Numbered from the stretch's first letter, positions 1-8,680 are shown. The stretch: 10,556 nt of DNA from SG8-40 sp035528435 (GCA_035528435.1 DATKYN010000085.1:1-10556), one strand, 5' to 3'. The notes: generated by a model not told the origin, from the letters alone. Translations and numbers: made by a program.

Positions 1-90
1 AAGGCGTGCAAGGTGCGCATCCCGGAAGAGCAAACGCATCTGTCGCACTGGTTCGCGTCAGTGACTGCGCGCCCGAGCGCTCGCGCCTGA
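1..90 (+). CDS. C-terminal end of a glutathione S-transferase-like protein (partial)
   Basis: Frame 1 is open from the window edge to a TGA at 88-90 and gives 29 residues ending in HWFASVTARPSARA. A tryptophan followed by a short helix and an 'RPS' motif close to the C-terminus is typical of bacterial glutathione S-transferases, where this is the last helix of the all-alpha domain. The start, the thioredoxin-fold domain and the glutathione site all lie outside the window. The product name therefore rests on a short tail and is tentative, though the coding call itself is reasonable. Confidence 0.5.
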   Translation, partial: KACKVRIPEEQTHLSHWFASVTARPSARA

Positions 91-139
91 GCCAACTGTA
101 CCCGCTTGCGGTTTGAACGCCGGCCTGACTAGCGGCAAG

Positions 140-156
140 ACCCGGATTCGCCGGGT
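140..156 (+). terminator. Short GC hairpin, weak terminator candidate
   Basis: ACCCGG (140-145) and CCGGGT (151-156) form a perfect 6-base-pair stem with a 5-base loop, 50 bases after the stop of the upstream gene. No T-tract follows, so if it ends transcription it does so poorly or with help from Rho. The position between two genes is the main support. Confidence 0.35.
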
Positions 157-203
157 TAGAAGGTCAGATCCAGTCGGTCTGTCAAAGTCAGGCCGGGTTG
201 CAC

Positions 204-230
204 TGGACTATTCGCCAGCCCGGCTATAAA
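204..230 (+). promoter_or_regulatory. Possible promoter of the amidohydrolase gene
   Basis: TATAAA at 225-230 is a good -10-like box 38 bases before the ATG at 268. No good -35 box stands at the right distance. TGGACT at 204-209 leaves only 15 bases, and TTGCAC at 198-203 leaves 21. A weak guess based on the -10 match alone. Confidence 0.2.
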
Positions 231-267
231 TTGCCGCATCATGGCAGGATGACCCCGGAGAAAACAC

Positions 268-1953
268 ATGCACGACCTCGTGATTGAAAACGCACAAGTC
301 ATCGACGGACTGGGCGGCCCGGCGCAGGCAGGCGGTGTCGCGGTCACTGACGGGCGCATTACGGCGCTCGGCAAGGATCTGGGTGCGGCGCGCGAGCGCA
401 TCGACGCGCAGGGCCAGGTCCTCGCCCCGGGGATTATCGACTTACATACGCATTACGACGCCCAGCTCACATGGGATGCGTTCGCCACACCGTCACCCGC
501 CAACGGCGTAACCACCGTAGTTATCGGAAACTGCGGATTCACCATCGCGCCGTGCAAACCGGAACACCGAGAGCTGAATGCGCGCAATCTGGCGTACGTG
601 GAAGGCATGCCGATCGAGGCTCTCCAGGCAGGCATTGACTGGGACTTCGAGTCCTACCCCGAGTATCTCGACTCGCTGGAGCGCAAGGGCATGGTGCCCA
701 ACGTCGCCTCGTTTTGCGGACACTCGTCGGTGCGCGTCAATGTGATGGGCAAGGACGCGATGAAACGTGCCGCCACCGCCGAGGAAGTTTCGCAGATGCA
801 GAAAATCGTTCTCGAAGCACTCGATGCCGGAGCGATCGGTTTCGCCACCTCGACGCTGGAACAACACAACGGCGTCGATGGCATTCCGATGCCGTCGCGC
901 TTTGCCGACGAGCACGAAATGATGACACTCACCGGCACCCTGGGAGAAAAAGACAAAGGCGTGTTCATGCTCACCAAAGGCATGACGAGTTCGGTGCCGT
1001 GGCTGGAAGAAATCGCCGGGCGCAACGGGCGCCCGGTCATGATCTGCGCGATGTTCAGCGACCCCAACGACCCGGAACGCGTCGTTCGTGAGTTCGGTGA
1101 AATTGCCGCGGCCCGCAAGCGCGGACGTGAACTGTGGGGGCAAGTAGCCAGCTACCCGCTGGGGATGGAGTTTTCCCTGGCGCTGCCCTACCCGCTGCAC
1201 GCATTGATTTCGTGGCGCCCGGCGATGGAGTCGATCGGCACGCCACGCTACCTTGAGCTGTTTGCGGATCAGTCGTTTCGCGACGCGGTCAAGGCGGAGG
1301 CACTGACCACCAGTGTGCCGGTGCGTTTTTCCTATCATTCCTTCCGGCAGATGCGGGTGCAGGAAGTAGCCGACCCGAAATTCGACACGCTGGTCGGAAA
1401 ACTGGTCCCCGATCTGGCAAAGGACGCCGGTCAGGACCCGTTCGACTGGCTGCTCGATCATGCACTCGCGGGTGGTATGAACACGACCTTCGATTGCAAG
1501 TTGTTCAATATCGACGATGATCGTGTGCGGGATCTGCTGGTTGATCCGCATTCCGCGCTCGGCCTTGGCGATGCCGGTGCACACCTGTCGTTCCTGTGTG
1601 ACGCCGGATTCGGTCTGCACCTGCTGGGCCATTGGGTGCGAGAGCGCGGCGACCTGACGCTCGAACAAGCCGTGCAAATGCTGACCAGCCGGCTAGCCGA
1701 CGCCTATCGGATTCCGGACCGGGGACGCCTCGTTCCCGGTGCACACGCCGATATGATGATGTTCGACGCGAACAAGGTGGGACGCGGTGAAAAAACACGC
1801 GTATCGGATCTGCCCGCCGGCGCGAGCCGGGTGGATATACCGCCTGCTGGCGTGCTTGGCGTCTGGGTCAATGGCGTTCGCGTGGTCGATGAAAGCGGCC
1901 CGGTTACCACTTGTGGCAAGCCGGGAAATCTGATTCGCAAGTTCGCAGCCTGA
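268..1953 (+). CDS. Amidohydrolase, N-acyl-D-amino-acid deacylase group
   Basis: Protein of 561 residues in the amidohydrolase superfamily (composite beta domain around a metal-dependent TIM barrel). Characterised relatives remove the acyl group from N-acyl-D-amino acids in the cytoplasm. Visible signature: the N-terminal beta-strand region, then the metal motif DLHTH (H60, H62), GNCGFTIAPC with C89 at the place of the metal cysteine of D-aminoacylase, a CGHSSVR motif (H152), a TS-x4-H stretch (T195, S196, H201 region), GLGDAGAHLS with D435 as likely catalytic aspartate, and the C-terminal 'GRLVPGAHADMMMFD' return to the beta domain. There is no signal peptide. The start is backed by GGAG at 257-260, 7 bases before the ATG. 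The two histidines that bind the second metal in classic D-aminoacylase are not seen where expected (T236 and C260/A261 region), so this belongs to a divergent subgroup and its real substrate is unknown. It seems to be transcribed alone: tamA begins 105 bases later. Confidence 0.85.
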   Translation: MHDLVIENAQVIDGLGGPAQAGGVAVTDGRITALGKDLGAARERIDAQGQVLAPGIIDLHTHYDAQLTWDAFATPSPANGVTTVVIGNCGFTIAPCKPEHRELNARNLAYVEGMPIEALQAGIDWDFESYPEYLDSLERKGMVPNVASFCGHSSVRVNVMGKDAMKRAATAEEVSQMQKIVLEALDAGAIGFATSTLEQHNGVDGIPMPSRFADEHEMMTLTGTLGEKDKGVFMLTKGMTSSVPWLEEIAGRNGRPVMICAMFSDPNDPERVVREFGEIAAARKRGRELWGQVASYPLGMEFSLALPYPLHALISWRPAMESIGTPRYLELFADQSFRDAVKAEALTTSVPVRFSYHSFRQMRVQEVADPKFDTLVGKLVPDLAKDAGQDPFDWLLDHALAGGMNTTFDCKLFNIDDDRVRDLLVDPHSALGLGDAGAHLSFLCDAGFGLHLLGHWVRERGDLTLEQAVQMLTSRLADAYRIPDRGRLVPGAHADMMMFDANKVGRGEKTRVSDLPAGASRVDIPPAGVLGVWVNGVRVVDESGPVTTCGKPGNLIRKFAA

Positions 1954-1963
1954 CTCCGGTTGG

Positions 1964-1987
1964 CAAGGTACGCGCGCTGCGCCCTTG
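1964..1987 (+). other. Intergenic hairpin after the amidohydrolase gene
   Basis: CAAGG (1964-1968) pairs with CCTTG (1983-1987), and inside it GCGC (1972-1975) pairs with GCGC (1979-1982) around a 3-base loop; TAC is a one-sided bulge. It starts 11 bases after the amidohydrolase stop and is not followed by a T-tract. It could protect the 3' end or act as a poor terminator. Confidence 0.3.
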
Positions 1988-2018
1988 TGTCGAGCGCATG
2001 AGAAGCCACGCTTTGTTC

Positions 2019-2024
2019 GATAAT
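2019..2024 (+). promoter_or_regulatory. Possible -10 box for tamA-tamB
   Basis: GATAAT matches the -10 consensus at five of six positions and lies 35 bases before the tamA start, in the only gap before the operon. No -35 box is recognisable 16-18 bases upstream. If used, the leader would be about 28 bases long. Confidence 0.25.
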
Positions 2025-2058
2025 GCAATCCTGACCCATACCTTTCGTTACGCCGAAC

Positions 2059-3819
2059 ATGACAGACTCTCGAAGCCGGATCGTCCGTGTGGCGCTCGCC
2101 GGCTTTATTGCCCTGATGATGCTGCCAGTGCCGGCTGTCGCGGAACCGTTCAGCGTCCGGATCGAAGCGCCGCAGCCGCTTGAAGGTGTACTTCAGGACA
2201 ACCTCGACATCACCAGTTGGGCTGGCCGGGAGAACGTGAGCGAGGAACAATTACGGCAACTCGTCAAAACGGCGCCGGACCAGGCCCGCAGCCTGCTCAC
2301 AACCGAAGGTTACTTTTCTCCTGCCGTAAAAGCGCGTCTCGAGCGCGGCGAGGCAGGCTGGGTCGTTGTGTTGCAGATTGAACCGGGAGAACCGACGCTG
2401 GTGGTATCGGTCGACTTCCGGATCAATGGCGCAATCGACAATGACCCCGAACGGGAACAACGTTTACGCAGCGCGCGCGAAGCGTTCACCCTCAACGAAG
2501 GTGCCGTGTTCCGGCAAAGCGACTGGAACACCAGCAAGGAAGGCCCGGCACACAGCCTGCACCGCAGGCGCTATGCTGCGGCCCGCGTCACGAGCAGCCG
2601 GGCGGACATCGATCCTGTCGCGCACGAAGCGCGCCTGATGGTTGAAATCGACAGCGGACCGCCGTTCACTTTTGGGGAGGTGCAAGCCAGCGGTCTGCAG
2701 CGTTATCGTGAAGAGATGGTGCGCAACCTCAGCCCGATCAGGCCCGGGGACCCGTATGACGAAGAGCAACTTCGAAAATTCCAGAAGCGCTTGCTCGCTA
2801 GCGGGCGCTTTGCCAGTGCCGTTGTATTCGCTGCCAATGACCCCGCAAATGCAAACGCGACACCCATTATCGTCAATCTGGTTGAAAGCCAGTCGCGCAA
2901 GGTCGAACTGGGCGTTGGCTTCAGCACCGACCGCGGCTTGCGCGGCATTGTCGGCTACACCGATCAAAACGCTTTCGATCGCGCACTCAAACTGAACGCC
3001 AGAGCCGAAGTCGATCGCTTGCGCCAGGAGGTGCTCGGTGGTCTGGCCTTTCCGCGCAAGGCCAGCGGGTGGAATTACGGCGCCGCGGCAAGTTTCAAGC
3101 GCGAAGACATTCAAGGATTGCAAACCACCGACTGGAGCGTGACCGGCCTTCACACCTACCTCATCGAAGAGTACGAATCGCAGCAAGCGTTGCAGTTGAT
3201 CACTGAGAATCGCGTGCTTGTCGACGGATCCGAAGACAATGTGCAGGCTCTTTATCTTGCCCAGATCTGGAGCTGGAACAAGCTGGACAATTTTCTGACA
3301 CCGCGCTCGGGACATTTTCTGACGCTTCAGGTTGGCGGTGCCAGCGACGCGGTTTTTTCCGATGCGAACTTCGGGCGGATCGTTGCGAAAGGCTCTTACT
3401 TTTTGCCGATAAGGGATTTCGGCACCGTCTTGTTGCGCCTCGAATCCGGAACCGTGATTGCTGACAGCCGGGCAGGCATTCCTTCGGAGTATCTGTTCCG
3501 CACCGGCGGTGACAACTCGGTGCGAGGCTATGAGTATGAAAGTCTCGGTGTTGAGCAAGGCGGTTCGATTGTCGGTGGCCGCTACCTGCTGGTCGGCAGT
3601 ATCGAGTACGTGCAATGGATCAGGCCGCAATGGGGTGCCGCCGTCTTCTATGACGCAGGCAACGCCGTTGACGAAACTTCCGACTTCGAGGTAGCCACGG
3701 GGTATGGCGTCGGCGTGCGTTGGTACGGCCCGATTGGCGCGTTGAACTTCGATGTCGCTTACGGCGAAGACGTAGATGAATATCGCGTCCATTTCACCGC
3801 GGGCTTCATGTTCCGATGA
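2059..3819 (+). CDS. tamA: TamA, Omp85-family outer-membrane assembly factor
   Basis: Protein of 586 residues, close to E. coli TamA (577). TamA is the outer-membrane half of the translocation and assembly module, which works with TamB in inserting some outer-membrane proteins and in envelope lipid homeostasis. Residues 1-28 are a Sec signal peptide (basic start, hydrophobic core, cleavage after AVA). Residues about 31-112, 113-198 and 202-277 fit three POTRA domains, the last marked by GPPFTFGEV and GDPYDEEQL. Residues about 280-586 form the 16-strand barrel, with the family motif VRGYE (488-492) in the loop that folds into the barrel, and a C-terminal aromatic strand ending in FMFR. An in-frame TGA at 2032-2034 makes ATG 2059 the only plausible start, although no Shine-Dalgarno is visible before it. 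The stop overlaps the tamB start (ATGA), and this pairing settles TamA rather than BamA. Confidence 0.93.
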   Translation: MTDSRSRIVRVALAGFIALMMLPVPAVAEPFSVRIEAPQPLEGVLQDNLDITSWAGRENVSEEQLRQLVKTAPDQARSLLTTEGYFSPAVKARLERGEAGWVVVLQIEPGEPTLVVSVDFRINGAIDNDPEREQRLRSAREAFTLNEGAVFRQSDWNTSKEGPAHSLHRRRYAAARVTSSRADIDPVAHEARLMVEIDSGPPFTFGEVQASGLQRYREEMVRNLSPIRPGDPYDEEQLRKFQKRLLASGRFASAVVFAANDPANANATPIIVNLVESQSRKVELGVGFSTDRGLRGIVGYTDQNAFDRALKLNARAEVDRLRQEVLGGLAFPRKASGWNYGAAASFKREDIQGLQTTDWSVTGLHTYLIEEYESQQALQLITENRVLVDGSEDNVQALYLAQIWSWNKLDNFLTPRSGHFLTLQVGGASDAVFSDANFGRIVAKGSYFLPIRDFGTVLLRLESGTVIADSRAGIPSEYLFRTGGDNSVRGYEYESLGVEQGGSIVGGRYLLVGSIEYVQWIRPQWGAAVFYDAGNAVDETSDFEVATGYGVGVRWYGPIGALNFDVAYGEDVDEYRVHFTAGFMFR

Positions 3820-6800
3820 CGATTCGCCGATGGGTTCTATGGCCGCTGGCAGGCATCGTCATGATGGCTTTGCTCGCTACCGCCGCGCTTTACTGGGCCA
3901 GCCGCAGCGAAACGGCGCTGCGCTGGGGCGTAGAGCGAATCGCCGTGACCTTGCCCTGCTCACTGACGGTGCAGGGAATCCGTGGCGCCTTCATGAAACC
4001 GGTGAGCGTGCAGTTTCTCGTTTGTGAAAACGCACAGTACCGGATCGAAGCACGCAATATGGCACTCACGTGGTCGCCATGGCGTCTCACCAACCGCCAC
4101 CTGGATGTCACCGGCTTTCATCTGGACGAACTGGCCTATACATCGAAGCCGGGTGCGCCGCAAACAGAGAAACCGACACCGCTGCAGCCTCCGCAAAGCC
4201 TCGCCCTGCCCATTGCCATCGATGTTGCCTCGCTGACGATTTCCACTCTCGTCGTCACGCTCGAAAACGAAAATACTGAATCAGGCACTAACGAACTTGA
4301 TGTAAATGAAACAGGTGCCAGCGAAGAATCCAGGATCGTGCTCAACACCATCGACGCCACCTACCAGGGCGACGCACAAACGCACCGGCTTGAATTGCGA
4401 AGTCTCACCAGCCCGTGGGGCCGCGCCGCAGGTAAAGTAACAATAGGCGCTTCGCCGCCGCTGTCATTGGCCGCAACGCTGTCCGTATCAAGCGATCGCA
4501 TTGAAGGCTGGCCGGTCTCCGCAGATATCGGTCTTTCGGGAGAGTTGCAACAAATCGATGCCGTGATTACGGCGCTGGCGGGACCCGTGCAGGTGAACGG
4601 CGAACTGGCACTGGCACCTTTCTCCGATCAACCGCTTCAATCACTCAGCGCCAACGCATCGAACATCGACGCTGCGGCCTTCGACCCGCGGTTGCCGCAG
4701 ACGGTGGTGTCGGCAACGGTGACGGCAACCATGACGTCACAACTGGCCGATGGTTTGTCGCTGACCGGTCACCTGCACGTCGAAAACGCCGATCCCGGCC
4801 GGGTGGATCAACAACGGCTGCCGGTACAAGTTGCCGACGCGGATTTTGCGCTCGACACATCTTCGCTGCGACTGTCGGACCTGCGCGTCGATCTCGGCGC
4901 GGCCGGCTACGCCAGCGGCAACGCGCAACTCATGGAAGACCGTATCGCTCTGGCAGTTGACGTGCGCGATCTCGATCTGCGCGCCGCGCACGGCGACCTG
5001 CGAAAAACCCGGCTGAACGGGTCGATCCGCGTCGATCATGGCGACGGCCGGCAAATGGTCGCGGTCGACCTGCGTCAGAAAGACATGCAGATCGAAGGTA
5101 GCGCCGAAGTGAGTGCAGAAATTATCAAGTTCGACCGCGTAACGGCGCGAGCCGGCGGTGCGCGACTGCTTGCCAGCGGTTCGATTCGACGCGACGAGAC
5201 GTTTGGCTATACGGTTAACGGCACAGTCGAGGATTTCGACCCGGCACGGTTTGGCGATTTCCCACAAGCAAAACTCAACGGCACGTTGCGTGCACAAGGC
5301 GAGCTTCGCCCCGACTGGAACGCCACATTGCAGTTTCGGGTTGCACGGAGCCAGCTCAAGGCCATCGCACTCTCCGGCGGCGGCACAGCGCGGGTAACCC
5401 GCTCGCATGTGCAGGATGCTGATATGCGAATTGATTATGGCGGTAACAAGCTCACACTGAAGGGAAGCTTTGGAAACGCCGGAGACACGCTCGATTTCAG
5501 CCTCGACGCACCGCGTCTGGATCGGCTTGAAAAGACAGCGAACGGGCAACTGCAGTTATCGGGAACGGTGGGTGGCACACGTACGCGACCTTCGATCACA
5601 GCCAAACTGCAGGCACATAAACTCGTGTACGGGGACTTTCACGTCGATGAGGCACAAGCCGATATTGCGCTGACACAGACAGACGATCCAGCCATAAGAG
5701 TGCAAGCACTCTTGCGCCAGCCCGGGCGTGGCGACCTCGCGATCGATAGCATCGAGGCAACGGTTGATGGGACATCAGGTTCGCATGTCGTCAATCTTTC
5801 CGTTGCCGCGCCGGACATTCTTCTGGTGAGCCGGCTTGACGGCGCCTGGGACTGGTCGCGGCGAGTTTGGTCGGGCACGCTGGTACAGCTCGAGAATTCG
5901 AAAGGCGACTATCCGTTCCGGATGACTCGCGCAGCATCGCTCGAGCTGGCGCCAGACCACGTGCACCTTGGCGCTACCGCCGTGACGTTCAGCATTGCTG
6001 AACTCGAGCTCGGAGAAACCCGCTTCGGCAATGACGGTCTTCGAGCAACGGGCACGATCAAGGGCGTACGCGCGGCGCGTGTCCTCGCGCTGATGGAAAA
6101 ACCGCCGGCGATCGATTCAACTCTTGTACTTGGCGGGCGCTGGGAGATCGAAGCCAAAGATACAGTCGACGGTTTCATCGAACTCGCACGCACCGACGGA
6201 GACATTGTCATTCCGGGCGAGGAACCACTTGCCCTCGAACTCGAAGAGCTTCGCGTGACGCTGCGCGCGGCCGCCAACCAGCTCACGGCCGAAGCGATCC
6301 TGCGTAGCACCCAGATTGATGCAAGCGGCTCGGCGCAGACACGCCTGGAAAAGCGCGGCGCAAAACTGGGGATAAGCGGCAACGCACCGCTGGCTCTACA
6401 GGGCGAAATGCAGATGCGTTCAATACGCCCGATCGCCGCGCTGGCCAGCCGCGCTGTGACCGCTGACGGCAGCCTCAAAATGACAATCAAAGGTGGTGGC
6501 ACCGTTTCCCAACCGCAACTGAGCGGAAGCGTCGAAGGCGATGACATCAAGATCGAAGACGTCGCCAACGGAGTGTTTTTTGGCGAAGGCGTGCTGCGCG
6601 CCAAGTTCGACGACGACGCATTGACGCTGACGCAATTGAGCCTCAAAGGCGGGGACGGAGAGCTGACTGCAAGCGGACGGTTCTCGACGCGCAAAGGCGC
6701 ACCTCTGATGGATCTTCGCTGGACGACGGACCAGCTCGCGATCATTCAGCACCCGGACTTGAGATTGACTGTTAGCGGTGCGGGTCAGCTCGATTACAAG

Positions 6801-7652
6801 GACGAAGGCTTTTCCCTTATCGGGGCGTTGACGGCCGACCAGGGACGCGTCGAGCTACGCAACCGCACACTGCCCTCACTGGGCGATGACGTCGTGATAT
6901 CCGGCCAGGAAACGCGGTCGCAACTTGCCAGTGATACGAAACGGACCAGGCTTGATCTGAAGCTTGGTCTCGGACCCGATTTCACCATCGTCGGCCGTGG
7001 TCTCGACGCAAGGCTGGAAGGCCAGATTCAGCTGACAAGTGCAGCTGACAAGCCATTGTCGGCCGACGGAGAGATTCGCGTTGCCACCGGCACGTTCGAA
7101 GCTTACGGGCGACGTTTGCAAATTGATGAGGGTGCGCTTTACTTTGCCGGGCCGGTAAGTAATCCGGGCATCAACATACGCGCCATGCGCAAGAACCAGA
7201 CGGTCGAGGCCGGGGTGGAAGTCACCGGCACGGCACGCGATCCGCGTGTGCGTCTGGTTTCCGATCCCGAGGTGCCGGATCCCGACAAACTTGCGTGGCT
7301 GGTACTTGGACGTCCGGCCGAATCCGGCAACACGCAGGATGGAAAGACACTGCAGAGTTCCGCTGTCGCGCTGGCTGCCGGTCTGGGCACAAGTCCGCTA
7401 CAGGCGCAGCTGGCGCGCTCAGTCGGACTCGACGAAATCACCTTCATGCCGGGCACGGGTGATTCGGAAGGCGGCGTGGTGGCCGTCGGCAAGCAGATCT
7501 CGGACAAGATCTACGTGACGCAGGAATTCGGTGTAAGGGCGGCAAGCAACACCTTGCGTGTCAGTTACCAGCTTACGCGTCGCTGGTCAGTGCGCACGGA
7601 AAGCGGCGATACCGATGCGGTCGATCTGTTCTTCACGATTTCGTTTGATTAA
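3816..7652 (+). CDS. tamB: TamB, translocation and assembly module inner-membrane component
   Basis: Protein of 1278 residues, near the E. coli TamB length (1259). It is anchored in the inner membrane and crosses the periplasm to TamA as a long beta-taco. Family members are also proposed to carry phospholipids to the outer membrane (AsmA-like/bridge-type proteins). Residues about 5-28 form the N-terminal membrane anchor. The middle is long, beta-rich and repetitive, with alternating hydrophobic residues. The C-terminal TamB domain (DUF490, about 930-1278) includes the conserved DPDKLAWLVLGRP (1155-1167) and ends in DLFFTISFD, a beta signal-like tail. ATG 3816 shares ATGA with the tamA stop, so translation is coupled. 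An oddity is an acidic, Asn/Glu/Thr-rich insert at residues 150-172 (4263-4331), encoded by about 40% GC DNA, well below its surroundings. The last 20 bases overlap the convergent regulator gene. Confidence 0.95.
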   Translation: MTIRRWVLWPLAGIVMMALLATAALYWASRSETALRWGVERIAVTLPCSLTVQGIRGAFMKPVSVQFLVCENAQYRIEARNMALTWSPWRLTNRHLDVTGFHLDELAYTSKPGAPQTEKPTPLQPPQSLALPIAIDVASLTISTLVVTLENENTESGTNELDVNETGASEESRIVLNTIDATYQGDAQTHRLELRSLTSPWGRAAGKVTIGASPPLSLAATLSVSSDRIEGWPVSADIGLSGELQQIDAVITALAGPVQVNGELALAPFSDQPLQSLSANASNIDAAAFDPRLPQTVVSATVTATMTSQLADGLSLTGHLHVENADPGRVDQQRLPVQVADADFALDTSSLRLSDLRVDLGAAGYASGNAQLMEDRIALAVDVRDLDLRAAHGDLRKTRLNGSIRVDHGDGRQMVAVDLRQKDMQIEGSAEVSAEIIKFDRVTARAGGARLLASGSIRRDETFGYTVNGTVEDFDPARFGDFPQAKLNGTLRAQGELRPDWNATLQFRVARSQLKAIALSGGGTARVTRSHVQDADMRIDYGGNKLTLKGSFGNAGDTLDFSLDAPRLDRLEKTANGQLQLSGTVGGTRTRPSITAKLQAHKLVYGDFHVDEAQADIALTQTDDPAIRVQALLRQPGRGDLAIDSIEATVDGTSGSHVVNLSVAAPDILLVSRLDGAWDWSRRVWSGTLVQLENSKGDYPFRMTRAASLELAPDHVHLGATAVTFSIAELELGETRFGNDGLRATGTIKGVRAARVLALMEKPPAIDSTLVLGGRWEIEAKDTVDGFIELARTDGDIVIPGEEPLALELEELRVTLRAAANQLTAEAILRSTQIDASGSAQTRLEKRGAKLGISGNAPLALQGEMQMRSIRPIAALASRAVTADGSLKMTIKGGGTVSQPQLSGSVEGDDIKIEDVANGVFFGEGVLRAKFDDDALTLTQLSLKGGDGELTASGRFSTRKGAPLMDLRWTTDQLAIIQHPDLRLTVSGAGQLDYKDEGFSLIGALTADQGRVELRNRTLPSLGDDVVISGQETRSQLASDTKRTRLDLKLGLGPDFTIVGRGLDARLEGQIQLTSAADKPLSADGEIRVATGTFEAYGRRLQIDEGALYFAGPVSNPGINIRAMRKNQTVEAGVEVTGTARDPRVRLVSDPEVPDPDKLAWLVLGRPAESGNTQDGKTLQSSAVALAAGLGTSPLQAQLARSVGLDEITFMPGTGDSEGGVVAVGKQISDKIYVTQEFGVRAASNTLRVSYQLTRRWSVRTESGDTDAVDLFFTISFD

Positions 7653-8655
7653 CTCCCGGCGGCGAGGTTTGCTTCAAACAGCGAACAAGGCCTGTATGCA
7701 GTACTTTGTCAAGGTCGTCGATAGCGAGACCTCTCTCAAATAACGAAGCCGCTTCGGAAAACTGCCCTTTCGATTCCAGCTCCACTGCGGCTTTGGCAAC
7801 GACATTCACGAACTTCGCGCGCAAGCACTCGCGCAGGCGTGACGTCCACGGAGCATCGATCTCCTGCGGCAGAAAGACTCCCTGGTAAAGATCGAGTGCG
7901 ATTTCCGCTTTTTCCCGGCTGCCCCCCGGCACCGAAGCACGGGTCAGCGTTTCGAGTGCCAGCGAATCCACCCATACCTGGTCATCGTCAATAAACATCC
8001 GGCCGTTACTGACTGCAATAGCATCGGTCGAACCCAGAAGCTTGCGTAACCGATGCAGCGCGACCTGTCGTGCATCGTGCGCATGATCACCATCGAGATC
8101 CGGCCACAATGCGTCAACGACGGCACCTTCGCTGACCGCACAACCGCCATTCGCAATCAGCACTTTCAGCATGCCGAGCGGACGGTAAGGTGGCTTGCGC
8201 CGGGAGCCCGGATTCTTCCCGTCCACAGTCACTTCGAACTTTCCCAGGGTACGGACGATTACCCTGGCTGGTCCCGGGCAGCCCAGCCACCGCTTTCGCT
8301 CGCCGTCGAAGGAAGCGGCATTACCGGGCGGCTTCATGCCCTGTATCAATCGGGCCGTGTTCAACACGGCCCCACCTAATGTAGCCACGTCTTGCGAAGC
8401 CAAAACGCGTTCGAGGGTTCGTTGCGCATCGAATGAATGGCCGGCAAGCAATCTGAGATAGGCGTGATGAATCATCCCGAGCACCGCGTTCATTTCAACG
8501 CCGGGCCGATTTCCGCCGCCGTTGCGCGATGCTTCAAATGTTTTCACGCTGCCGTTGCCAGTCGGGAATCGATGAACCGGTATCTTCGTGCCGTTAGCAC
8601 GGCCCGCAGACTTCGCTCCATCAGAAACTGCCTTGCTGCCGTTACCCCTCGTCAT
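7633..8655 (-). CDS. SARP/BTAD-type transcriptional regulator, short C-terminus
   Basis: Protein of 340 residues from ATG 8655. This start has GGAGG 5 bases upstream; an in-frame ATG at 8685 has none. Residues 1-55 are rich in Gly, Ser, Arg and Asn and probably disordered. Residues 55-110 are helical and TPR-like. Residues about 131-230 are an OmpR-type winged helix as in SARP and AfsR-like activators: a KFEVTVDGK strand pair, RPLGMLKVLIANGG helix, ALWPDLDGDHAHDARQVALHRLRKLLG (183-208) covering the recognition-helix region, then the VWVD wing end. Residues 231-330 match the first TPR helices of the BTAD domain (LDLYQGVFLP, WTSRLRECLRAKF). The protein stops about 50 residues before a typical BTAD would end. 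The ATPase and long TPR array often found with this domain are missing. It overlaps the tamB 3' end by 20 bases and is divergent from the secreted-protein gene, its most likely target. The ligand or signal is unknown. Confidence 0.85.
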   Translation of the reverse strand: MTRGNGSKAVSDGAKSAGRANGTKIPVHRFPTGNGSVKTFEASRNGGGNRPGVEMNAVLGMIHHAYLRLLAGHSFDAQRTLERVLASQDVATLGGAVLNTARLIQGMKPPGNAASFDGERKRWLGCPGPARVIVRTLGKFEVTVDGKNPGSRRKPPYRPLGMLKVLIANGGCAVSEGAVVDALWPDLDGDHAHDARQVALHRLRKLLGSTDAIAVSNGRMFIDDDQVWVDSLALETLTRASVPGGSREKAEIALDLYQGVFLPQEIDAPWTSRLRECLRAKFVNVVAKAAVELESKGQFSEAASLFERGLAIDDLDKVLHTGLVRCLKQTSPPGVNQTKS

Positions 8656-8660
8656 ACCGA

Positions 8661-8665
8661 CCTCC
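8661..8665 (-). promoter_or_regulatory. Ribosome binding site fixing the regulator start
   Basis: Minus-strand GGAGG lies 5 bases before the ATG at 8653-8655. The next in-frame ATG upstream (8683-8685) lacks any purine-rich stretch, so this site decides the start. Confidence 0.75.
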
Positions 8666-8680
8666 GAATGTTCTTGAGCG

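Noticed and set aside
493..1677. Long minus-strand open frame (394 codons) opposite the amidohydrolase
   Set aside because: It mirrors codon bias of the GC-rich real gene; the translation has no domain pattern and no ribosome site, while the plus strand has clear family motifs.
2464..3792. Long minus-strand open frame (442 codons) opposite tamA
   Set aside because: Shadow of tamA; the plus-strand protein has signal peptide, POTRA and barrel motifs, the minus one nothing recognisable.
5909..6745. Minus-strand open frame (278 codons) opposite tamB
   Set aside because: Ser/Arg/Pro-rich translation typical of antisense frames in GC-rich genes.
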